Below are positions 8,564 to 14,992 of a stretch of 64,000 nucleotides of DNA, in pieces. The first letter of the stretch is position 1. Each line of letters opens with the position of its first letter. The notes under the pieces are model-generated. The model did no database searches. It saw nothing but the letters and a program-made list of their open reading frames with translations, and had not been told where the DNA came from. The position numbers were made by a program, and so were the translations under genes. This DNA is from Bacillota bacterium (GTDB lineage: Bacteria > Bacillota > Clostridia > Oscillospirales > Ruminococcaceae), in the NCBI GenBank assembly GCA_023440965.1, contig JAEZRC010000001.1:1-64000 (forward strand), written 5' to 3'.

Positions 8564-8867
8564 CGAGAATAAATTGAATTCGTGTTATAAATAGCACTCT
8601 GCTAAGAGTTATAAGTTTTAGTGTTGTTTTGCATTTATATACCGCTTGGAGCAAGTCCAAAATTTAAATATAATTTAATACTAACTTTCTCGTAAATGAG
8701 TTCAGAAGAACACTGAACTCATACTTTCAATTTCATATAAATTTTGTAATCGCAGTAATCATCAATATATCTTCAAACCTTTAACCGACAAAAGCTGTTC
8801 GAGCACCTTTGCAAAATTTCTCCACAAATTTGTATATAATGTTACAGAAATAGATAAAAATATTTTC
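8564..8867. other. Non-coding stretch upstream of the hsd operon
   Basis: No credible reading frame on either strand. The only structure seen is a perfect 10-bp hairpin, ATGAGTTCAG/CTGAACTCAT at 8696-8705 and 8713-8722 with a 7-nt loop. It is not followed by a convincing T tract on either strand, so I do not call it a terminator. Otherwise AT-rich. Confidence 0.5.
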
Positions 8868-8910
8868 TGAAAATAAAAAAACAAGCTTGACATATAGTAT
8901 CAAGCTTGTT
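8868..8910 (-). terminator. Intrinsic terminator for leftward transcription
   Basis: A perfect 11-bp stem AACAAGCTTGA/TCAAGCTTGTT (8880-8890, 8900-8910) with a 9-nt loop. On the minus strand it is followed by a T-rich run (8879-8868). It overlaps the stop codon of the 56-codon ORF at 8909-9079 and would end its transcript. Confidence 0.8.
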
Positions 8911-9079
8911 ATAATTTCATTAAATTAAAAAGCACTCCACGAGCTACACGATTATCGGAAGTAACCATGCAGCTCATAATCGACCAGATAAACTGACTAT
9001 CTGACAACTTAGTGAAATGCCGTTCTTGTGCTATATCATAGCACATTGAATACACATTTGCAAGAGTTTTCAGGTTCAT
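8909..9079 (-). CDS. Small orphan ORF ending in a terminator (56 aa)
   Basis: A leftward 56-codon frame starting ATG 9079 (MNLKTLANVYSMCYDIAQER...) and ending TAA at 8911-8909, inside the terminator stem. Composition is protein-like and it could form two or three helices. There is no good Shine-Dalgarno. Two in-frame TAA codons upstream (9109-9107 and 9148-9146) separate it from further protein-like sequence in the same frame, so it may be the surviving tail of a decayed larger gene rather than an independent gene. No family recognised. Confidence 0.35.
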   Translation of the reverse strand: MNLKTLANVYSMCYDIAQERHFTKLSDSQFIWSIMSCMVTSDNRVARGVLFNLMKL

Positions 9080-9105
9080 ACGATCTGGGAACTCTTGTTT
9101 TTTGC

Positions 9106-9130
9106 TTTAAACGTTTCTGAGACGTTTAAA
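9106..9130. repeat. TTTAAACGT inverted repeat, with a direct copy at 9261-9272
   Basis: TTTAAACGT (9106-9114) and ACGTTTAAA (9122-9130) form a perfect 9-bp hairpin with a 7-nt spacer. The 12-mer GACGTTTAAATA at 9121 recurs exactly at 9261-9272. The motif thus occurs three times within 170 bp, flanking the decayed frame. It could mark recombination sites or simply be regulatory half-sites. Confidence 0.5.
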
Positions 9131-9265
9131 TACATCAACTGAATATTATTCAGTCTTTTGACTGCGGTGTTTTCTACGCAACCGTTCCTCACCGATATCA
9201 AAGTAACGGTTAGGTATGGTGTAGCCGTCGCACAGCAGTGCACCCGTCGGATTAGCAAACGACGT
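9107..9265 (-). pseudogene. Decayed reading frame between tRNA-fMet and hsd operon
   Basis: Reading leftward from 9265, the frame gives a protein-like stretch (includes CDGYTIPNRYFDIGEERLRR) that lacks a start codon and ends at TAA (9148-9146). It continues in the same frame for 12 codons to a second TAA (9109-9107), and then stays open into the ORF at 9079-8909. Same-frame continuity across two nonsense codons suggests a relic of a gene from an old insertion near the tRNA. A TTG-started frame in another register (9258-9076) has unlikely composition. Identity unknown. Confidence 0.35.
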
Positions 9266-9321
9266 TTAAATAAAGAAACTTAGGTATTATTGGGTGGGCT
9301 TCTCAGCCTGCCCTTTAATAT

Positions 9322-9382
9322 AAAAAAGATATTGAAAGCGATAAGCTTGTAGTTGCGATGCAAGCTTATCCTTTTCAATATT
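9322..9382 (-). terminator. Terminator of tRNA-fMet
   Basis: A long hairpin with a perfect 10-bp core, GATAAGCTTG/CAAGCTTATC (9340-9349, 9361-9370), is extended by partly paired ATATTGAAAG/CTTTTCAATAT arms. It is followed on the minus strand by six T (9327-9322). It lies 3 nt beyond the CCA end of the tRNA gene. Confidence 0.85.
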
Positions 9383-9384
9383 GT

Positions 9385-9461
<77 letters not shown>

Positions 9462-9487
9462 ATATATTTAATTTTTGGTGCTTTATT

Positions 9488-9516
9488 ATTATATCACTAT
9501 TGTGTAGCCGTGTCAA
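9488..9516 (-). promoter_or_regulatory. Promoter of tRNA-fMet
   Basis: Perfect consensus on the minus strand: TTGACA (9516-9511), 17 bp, TATAAT (9493-9488). The predicted start near 9481 is 20 nt before the mature 5' end. Confidence 0.9.
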
Positions 9517-9548
9517 CACTTTTTTCATTTAATTAATCTATTTATTTA

Positions 9549-9581
9549 TATAAGCGCCCCTGAAAGCTCAGGGGGCTTATA
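9549..9581 (-). terminator. Terminator of the hisS-aspS operon
   Basis: A hairpin of about 13 bp, ATAAGCGCCCCTGA/TCAGGGGGCTTAT (9550-9563, 9568-9580), with a 4-nt loop, 19 bp past the aspS stop. The T tract on the minus strand is broken (TATAAATAAAT), so efficiency may be moderate. Confidence 0.65.
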
Positions 9582-9599
9582 CAATATTATAATATATGC

Positions 9600-11357
9600 T
9601 TATTTTATCTTAATATGCAATTCATCAAGCTGTTTTTCATCAACAATTGAAGGACAGGCACTCATCAATTCGCTTGCGTTCTGAACCTTAGGAAATGCCA
9701 AAACATCTCTGAGGCTGTCAGCTCCGCACATTATCATTGAAAGTCTGTCAAGTCCTATTCCCATACCACCGTGTGGAGGAGCAGCATACTTGTATGCATC
9801 AACAAGAAATCCAAACTTCGCCTCAATTTCTTCATCTGAGAGGCCAAGAAGCTGGAACATCTTCTGCTGAAGTTCATAATCGGTTATTCTTATTGAACCT
9901 GATGATAATTCTGTACCGTTGAGGACAAGGTCATAAGCCTTTGCTCTTACACTTCCCTTATCTGTTTCAAGCATTGGAATACACTCATCCATTGGCATTG
10001 TGAACGGATGATGCATAGCAAGCCACTCGCCTGTTTCCTCGTCATATTCAAAGAAAGGGAATTCAGTTATCCATAAGAAATTATAACCCTCTGGAATTAT
10101 ATCAAGCTGTTTTGCAATTTTTAATCTCAATGCGCCGAGTGTAGGAAGAACAACCTTATTCTTATCAGCAACGATAAGTACAACGTCGCCTTTTTCTGCA
10201 CCAAGCTTGCTTAAAATTTCATCAAGCTGTCCTTCTTTTAAGAATTTTGCAAATGAACAGTTTGGAGCATCATCTACCCAACGAATGTATGCAAGTCCTT
10301 TTGCACCAATTCCTCTTGAAAATTCAGTAAGCTTATCAATTTCTTTTCTTGTAAGTGTTGACGCCGCGTTTTTAGCAACAATAGCTCTGACACTGCCACC
10401 ATCTGCAATAGCGCCTGTGAATACTGAAAAGTCAGTTGCTTTAGCAATTTCAGAAATATTTGTGATTTCCATACCAAAACGCGTATCAGGCTTGTCCGAG
10501 CCGTATCTGTTCATAGCATCAGCATAAGTGAGTCTTGGAAGTGGTGCAGGAATATCAATGCTCATAACTTCCTTAAATAGACGTTTGATAAAACCTTCGC
10601 CCATTTCAAGGATATCCTCAATATCAACGAATGACATTTCAAGGTCAATCTGTGTGAATTCAGGCTGTCTGTCTGCTCTCAAATCCTCATCTCTGAAGCA
10701 TCTTGCAAGCTGAATATATCTATCATAGCCTGAAATCATTAGAAGCTGTTTATAAATCTGTGGTGATTGTGGGAGAGCATAGAAGGTTCCCTCATGAATT
10801 CTTGATGGAACAAGATAATCCCTTGCACCTTCAGGAGTTGAACGCATAAGCATTGGGGTTTCAATTTCTAAAAAGTCGTTTTCATAGAAATAATCTCTTG
10901 CAACCTTTGCAATCTTATGGCGTGTAACCATATTTTGCTGGAGCTTTGGATTTCTAAGGTCAAGATAACGATATTTGAGCTTAAGTTCGTCATTTACCTT
11001 ATCGGAATTTGCAACCTCAAAAGGTGGTGTCTGTGACTTTGAAAGAACCCGAAGGTCATTAACCATTACTTCAACGTTCCCGTTCTTGATGTCCTTGTTT
11101 ACGCTTTCTCTTGGCTGAACATTTCCCTTTGCCATTAATACATATTCACTTCTGCATGAAGAAGCCTTTTCAAAGATTTCTCTGCTTGTTGAATCGTTGA
11201 ATGCAAGCTGAACAATACCTGTTCTATCACGCAAGTCTATGAAAATCAGATTTCCTAAATCCCTTATTTTCTGAACAAAGCCACATACTGTGACTTCACC
11301 GATTTGCGGGATTTCTCCGCAATAATGGCTTCTTTTCAAGCCTTTCATTGTATCCAT
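9600..11357 (-). CDS. aspS: Aspartyl-tRNA synthetase
   Basis: A 585-residue class IIb synthetase that charges tRNA-Asp. It has an N-terminal OB-fold anticodon domain (about 1-105), then the catalytic core with motif 2 (FRDEDLRADRQPEF), the bacterial GAD insertion in the middle, and motif 3 (GIGLDRLSMIM) near the C-terminus. Length and layout fit bacterial-type AspRS. The ATG at 11357 follows AAGGAG by 6 nt; that ribosome binding site lies inside the last codons of the upstream small membrane protein, implying coupling. It is the last gene of the T-box operon with hisS. Whether it is discriminating or also charges tRNA-Asn cannot be told by eye. Confidence 0.97.
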   Translation of the reverse strand: MDTMKGLKRSHYCGEIPQIGEVTVCGFVQKIRDLGNLIFIDLRDRTGIVQLAFNDSTSREIFEKASSCRSEYVLMAKGNVQPRESVNKDIKNGNVEVMVNDLRVLSKSQTPPFEVANSDKVNDELKLKYRYLDLRNPKLQQNMVTRHKIAKVARDYFYENDFLEIETPMLMRSTPEGARDYLVPSRIHEGTFYALPQSPQIYKQLLMISGYDRYIQLARCFRDEDLRADRQPEFTQIDLEMSFVDIEDILEMGEGFIKRLFKEVMSIDIPAPLPRLTYADAMNRYGSDKPDTRFGMEITNISEIAKATDFSVFTGAIADGGSVRAIVAKNAASTLTRKEIDKLTEFSRGIGAKGLAYIRWVDDAPNCSFAKFLKEGQLDEILSKLGAEKGDVVLIVADKNKVVLPTLGALRLKIAKQLDIIPEGYNFLWITEFPFFEYDEETGEWLAMHHPFTMPMDECIPMLETDKGSVRAKAYDLVLNGTELSSGSIRITDYELQQKMFQLLGLSDEEIEAKFGFLVDAYKYAAPPHGGMGIGLDRLSMIMCGADSLRDVLAFPKVQNASELMSACPSIVDEKQLDELHIKIK

Positions 11358-11358
11358 T

Positions 11359-11652
11359 TTATTCTCCTTTTTCTATCTTATGCAAATATTTTTCTATATC
11401 TTTGGGAAGTATGAGTGCTCTGATTATTTGCCCACCTATAGTACTTGCAATAAATGCAACAATTATAAAATAACTAAAATTAAAATCTAACTCATTTAAA
11501 ATAATAATCGGCGAAATTGAAATCAAGCCTGCAATGATTCTAGAAACAAATTCTCTTTTCTTAATTTTTTTATCCAGATTGTAACTTTGCTTTTTATACA
11601 CAATCCTATTGTACCACCAAAAAGTTGCTAGTATATATTGTAGCCTCGTCAT
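11359..11652 (-). CDS. Small two-helix membrane protein between hisS and aspS
   Basis: A 97-residue protein of unknown function. The N-terminal third is basic (KKQSYNLDKKIKKREF), followed by two hydrophobic segments (about 39-53 and 59-80) and a charged tail ending HKIEKGE. It starts at ATG 11652 after AAAGGTGAT and stops 1 nt before the aspS ATG, so it is cotranscribed with two tRNA synthetase genes under T-box control. The basic N-terminus would stay cytoplasmic. No known domain recognised; not an obvious synthetase accessory factor. Confidence 0.75.
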   Translation of the reverse strand: MTRLQYILATFWWYNRIVYKKQSYNLDKKIKKREFVSRIIAGLISISPIIILNELDFNFSYFIIVAFIASTIGGQIIRALILPKDIEKYLHKIEKGE

Positions 11653-11673
11653 ACCATATCACCTTTTCTGTCA

Positions 11674-12990
11674 CTAATTTAAAATGTCACCAAACATATC
11701 TGCCATCTGTATATTTGCATAATTATCTATGAATTTATCATCAAGCTTAAGTTCACTCTGCTCGCCTGTTTTCATATTCTTGAGCTTGATTATGCCTGTT
11801 TCAATTTCATTGTCGCCGAGGACAATTACATATTCAGCACCAATTTTGTCGGCATACTTCATTTGCGCCTTCAAGCCTCTGCCCATTACATCATACTCAA
11901 CCCAAAAGCCGTTAGCACGAAGCTCTTTCGTGAGCGCGATTGCCTTGAGTAGAGCATTTTCACCCATCGTTGCAATAAAAAGATTGCACTTTTTAGGAGT
12001 AATGAAATCACAGCCCTGACTTTCCATTGTGAGAATGAGTCTTTCAAGTCCCATAGCAAAACCAAGTGCAGGGGTTTTGTTTCCACCAAGCTGTTCAACA
12101 AGTCCGTCATAACGTCCGCCACCGCATACAGTTCCCTGTGCGCCAATGTCAGTAGTGATGAATTCAAATACTGTTTTTGTATAATAATCAAGTCCACGGA
12201 CAATCTTTGGATTGATTGTGAATTCAATATCCATCGCCTTGAGGTAGCTCTTTAGCTTTTCAAAATGGTCGGAACATTCCTCACACAAGAAGTCGAGAAT
12301 TACAGGAGCATCCTTTGCAATAGCTGAACAAATCGGACTCTTACAGTCGAGAATTCTCATCGGATTTTTTTCAAGTCTTGACAGACAGGTTTCACATAGC
12401 TCTTCTTTTCTGCCCTCAAAATACTCTCTCAATGCCTTATGATACTGTGCACGACAAGTCGGGCAACCAATTGAATTTATACAAAGTTCAATGCCCTTGA
12501 GTCCAAGCCTATCAATATAGCTTTTTGCAAGTGCGATAACATCAGCATCAGCACTTGGTGATGAACTTCCGTACATTTCAACACCAAACTGGTGGAATTC
12601 ACGAAGTCTTCCTGCCTGCGGCTTTTCGTGTCTGAAGCATGAAATTATATAGTAAACCTTCTGTGGCAAAGCCTCATTGAGTATGCCATTTTCTAAAGCT
12701 GCTCTTGCAGCACCTGCTGTGCCTTCCGGACGAAGTGTAAAGTCAGTTTCCTTATCGGATTTCATTGATTGCTTTGCAGTTACTGAATACATTTCTTTCT
12801 GAACAACGTCTGTGGTGTCACCAACGCTTCTTTTGAAAAGGTTTGTTGCCTCAAACATTGGCGTTCTGATTTCCTTAAAGCCGAATGTTTCAGCAGTTTC
12901 TCTTGCGAGTGTTTCAACAGTGTGCCACTTATAAATCTCTGACGGAACAGCGTCCTGTGTTCCCTTTGGTTTTTGTGTTATTAAAGCCAT
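11674..12990 (-). CDS. hisS: Histidyl-tRNA synthetase
   Basis: A 438-residue class II synthetase for tRNA-His. Visible are motif 2 (FRHEKPQAGRLREFHQFGVE), the histidine-binding blocks VRGLDYYTKTVFEF and GGGRYDGLVEQLGG, motif 3 (ALGFAMGLERLI), and a C-terminal anticodon-binding domain from about 330. ATG 12990 follows GGAGGATAGCAA. Size is normal for bacterial HisRS. The gene sits second in the T-box operon, which explains the His codon overlapping the Asp specifier in that leader. Confidence 0.97.
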   Translation of the reverse strand: MALITQKPKGTQDAVPSEIYKWHTVETLARETAETFGFKEIRTPMFEATNLFKRSVGDTTDVVQKEMYSVTAKQSMKSDKETDFTLRPEGTAGAARAALENGILNEALPQKVYYIISCFRHEKPQAGRLREFHQFGVEMYGSSSPSADADVIALAKSYIDRLGLKGIELCINSIGCPTCRAQYHKALREYFEGRKEELCETCLSRLEKNPMRILDCKSPICSAIAKDAPVILDFLCEECSDHFEKLKSYLKAMDIEFTINPKIVRGLDYYTKTVFEFITTDIGAQGTVCGGGRYDGLVEQLGGNKTPALGFAMGLERLILTMESQGCDFITPKKCNLFIATMGENALLKAIALTKELRANGFWVEYDVMGRGLKAQMKYADKIGAEYVIVLGDNEIETGIIKLKNMKTGEQSELKLDDKFIDNYANIQMADMFGDILN

Positions 12991-13003
12991 TTGCTATCCT
13001 CCG

Positions 13004-13435
13004 TTAAAAATAAATTTTCCTGAAGCCTTTTACTTCATCGTTATAGCCTTGCTTATCATAAAAAATATGTGCTTCTTTTCTTCTCTCGCCTGAACAAAGC
13101 ATAGAATAACCACAGTTGTTCTCTTTTGCTATTTCATCAAGCTTTTCAAAAATCTTTCTGCCTACTCCAAATCTTCTATATTCTTCTTTTACAATTACAT
13201 CTTCAACAACCATAAAAGGCATACCCGTCAAAGGAATAGAATGACAAACAATTCCGAGTACCGTTCCAACTATTTTATCTTCTTCCTTTGCAACAAGAAG
13301 ATAATAATTTTCATCCGCAAGCATTTTTTCGTAAACTTCATTTGCTTGCTCTATTGTGTTTTCAAAATCAACAAGCTCTTTATACAATTCCAAAAGCTGA
13401 GGAATATCAGCTTTTTTAAGTTTTTCTATTATCAT
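13004..13435 (-). CDS. GNAT-family N-acetyltransferase, first gene of the T-box operon
   Basis: A 143-residue GNAT protein that would transfer acetyl from acetyl-CoA to an amine. Motif A is seen as VVEDVIVKEEYRRFGVGRKI (about 75-94), with the pyrophosphate-binding Arg-x2-x-Gly-x-Gly pattern RRFGVG, and a C-terminal HIFYDKQGY typical of the fold. ATG follows AAGGAG by 8 nt. It lies directly behind the T-box and 13 nt before hisS, so its expression responds to tRNA charging. The substrate is unknown; a role in aminoacyl or peptide detoxification is possible but only a guess. Confidence 0.85.
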   Translation of the reverse strand: MIIEKLKKADIPQLLELYKELVDFENTIEQANEVYEKMLADENYYLLVAKEEDKIVGTVLGIVCHSIPLTGMPFMVVEDVIVKEEYRRFGVGRKIFEKLDEIAKENNCGYSMLCSGERRKEAHIFYDKQGYNDEVKGFRKIYF

Positions 13436-13456
13436 AAACTTCTCCTTTTTATAGTA

Positions 13457-13679
13457 TACAAAAAAGTCGACCCTTAATCAAGGGACGACTTTAATAAACC
13501 GTGATACCACCCAAATTGACAGGAAAATCCCTGCCCACTCATTATCCGTTAACGCCGGCAACGTGCTATGCTTTTCCACATATCAAGCTCAGAGGTGTCC
13601 TTCACAAAAAATACCGCATAAGTGCTTTCAGCAAGCGCACTCTCTCTTTGATGCGATGATTCATGCTACTCTCCCCATC
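13457..13679 (-). promoter_or_regulatory. T-box leader of the GNAT-hisS-aspS operon
   Basis: A leftward leader ending in a T-box: the conserved TGGGTGGTATCACGG element (13513-13499) is followed by the terminator hairpin AAAGTCGTCCCTT/AAGGGTCGACTTT and TTTTTT (13492-13457). Stem I lies in the 5' half; its specifier bulge reads GGACACC (13600-13594), offering GAC (Asp, 13599-13597) overlapping CAC (His, 13597-13595). Uncharged tRNA paired to specifier and T-box would stabilise the antiterminator and let transcription reach the two synthetase genes. The identity is secure from the T-box/terminator pair; specifier assignment rests on its usual place before CTCTGAG. Confidence 0.92.
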
Positions 13680-13685
13680 GATGCT

Positions 13686-13714
13686 TTTATAATATTACTT
13701 TCTTGGATTGACAA
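13686..13714 (-). promoter_or_regulatory. Promoter of the T-box leader
   Basis: TTGTCA (13714-13709), 17 bp, TATAAA (13691-13686) on the minus strand, lying over the last codons of mgsA. The start near 13679 fits the beginning of T-box stem I. Confidence 0.7.
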
Positions 13715-14099
13715 TTTCACGCCAATCGAGATCTCCTCTTTCGAGTGAATGAATAAGAGCTTCGGCTGTCGCAATATTTGTTGCAAGTGGGATGTTGTGA
13801 ACATCACAAAGTCTTAATAGGTTAAGTTCATTAGGCTCATGTGGTTTTGGCGTGATAGGATCTCTGAAATAGAGAAGTATATCGATTTCATTACAGGAGA
13901 TACGAGCAGCAATCTGCTGATCTCCACCCTGTGAGCCACTTAAATATCTCTGAATACTAAGACCTGTTGCTTCAGCAACCTGCTTGCCTGTTGTACCTGT
14001 TGCGCATAAGTTGTGACGGCTTAATATTCCACAATATGCAATACAAAATTGTACCATTAGTTCTTTTTTTGAATCGTGAGCTATAAGTGCAATATTCAT
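13695..14099 (-). CDS. mgsA: Methylglyoxal synthase
   Basis: A 134-residue cytosolic enzyme that converts dihydroxyacetone phosphate to methylglyoxal and phosphate, a bypass of lower glycolysis when phosphate is short. Family signatures are ALIAHDSKKELM at the N-terminus, the phosphate-binding TGTTG (34-38), the catalytic-aspartate block SGSQGGDQQIAARI (Asp60), and LLYFRDP. Length is standard. ATG follows AAGGAG. It is 18 nt after the minD-like gene and appears to be the last gene of the shape/division cluster, a neighbourhood seen in other Firmicutes. Confidence 0.95.
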   Translation of the reverse strand: MNIALIAHDSKKELMVQFCIAYCGILSRHNLCATGTTGKQVAEATGLSIQRYLSGSQGGDQQIAARISCNEIDILLYFRDPITPKPHEPNELNLLRLCDVHNIPLATNIATAEALIHSLERGDLDWREIVNPRK

Positions 14100-14117
14100 T
14101 TTGACGTACTCCTTTTA

Positions 14118-14855
14118 TTAGATTTTTATAGCGAGTGGAACGTCATCTCCCTTAATTCGATTAGAAATTGCATTGAAAGCAAGTGAAGCCATTGATTTAT
14201 AATCAATAGGGATACCTTTACCTGTTGCAACACCAATTGCGCCATCGTCTGGAATAACACCAATAAGTTGTACCCCGACTGTATCAATAATCTCATCAAG
14301 ATTTTCAACAAGTCTGTGCGAAAGCATTTTTTTATTTACCTTATTGATAATAAGTCTCTGCTTCTGATTTCCTCTTTTATAGAACTCATCTGACATCATC
14401 TGCGCATCGCGAACGCAGATAGGGTCAGGAGTTGTAACAATCATAATCATGTCACTCTGTGCAACAATATCAAAAACATTTTCATTTATTCCTGCGGATG
14501 TATCTATGATTATGTACTCATAATACTTTCTAATTTCATCAGTAATCTGCTTAATCTGTTCAGCTGTAATAGTAGCAAATGGATCAGATGGTGCGCAAAT
14601 AAGATTCAAATTATTCGCCATTGGAACTACTGTTGTTGCTTTATATATATCACATGAACCGTCCAATATATTACCAAGGTCATAAGGTACCTGACCTTTC
14701 ATTCCAAGCATAATATCAAGACATCTCAAGCCGATATCAAGCTCAACAATTAATGTTCTGTGCCCTTTTTTTGCTAAAGCATAACCTAAACAAGCACAGA
14801 TTGATGACTTTCCGGTCCCGCCTTTTCCAGATGTAACTGCTATAACCTTTGACAT
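14118..14855 (-). CDS. minD: MinD-like ParA-family ATPase (short C-terminus)
   Basis: A 245-residue deviant Walker A ATPase: SGKGGTGKSS with signature lysines Lys11 and Lys16, Walker A' VELDIGLRCLDIMLG, and IIIDTSAGI at the nucleotide site. Sequence and place beside mre/PBP2 fit MinD, which recruits MinC to the membrane to block FtsZ at the poles. Odd: the protein stops at VPLAIKI, just where the linker to the membrane-targeting amphipathic helix normally begins, and the following bases do not encode such a helix in another frame. No minC or minE is in the window. It may be a MinD variant or a related ParA-type positioning protein. ATG follows AAAGGGGC. Confidence 0.85.
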   Translation of the reverse strand: MSKVIAVTSGKGGTGKSSICACLGYALAKKGHRTLIVELDIGLRCLDIMLGMKGQVPYDLGNILDGSCDIYKATTVVPMANNLNLICAPSDPFATITAEQIKQITDEIRKYYEYIIIDTSAGINENVFDIVAQSDMIMIVTTPDPICVRDAQMMSDEFYKRGNQKQRLIINKVNKKMLSHRLVENLDEIIDTVGVQLIGVIPDDGAIGVATGKGIPIDYKSMASLAFNAISNRIKGDDVPLAIKI

Positions 14856-14992
14856 AGAATGCCCCTTTCAAAATTATCTGTGCATTTAATACTTTTATAA
14901 AATATCAAATCAGCTATATAAAATATTTTATCACATTTGCTTTAAATATTAAAGAGAAAATTTTACAAAAAATAAATAATAGCAAAATAGCA

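Noticed and set aside
9076..9258. TTG-started 60-codon frame near tRNA-fMet
   Set aside because: No ribosome site, unlikely composition; a neighbouring frame on the same strand looks more protein-like, so I treated the area as a decayed frame.
14856..14992. Possible promoter for the minD-like gene (TTTAAT-17-TAAAAT)
   Set aside because: The gap is so AT-rich that weak matches are expected by chance; read-through from the mre cluster is equally possible.
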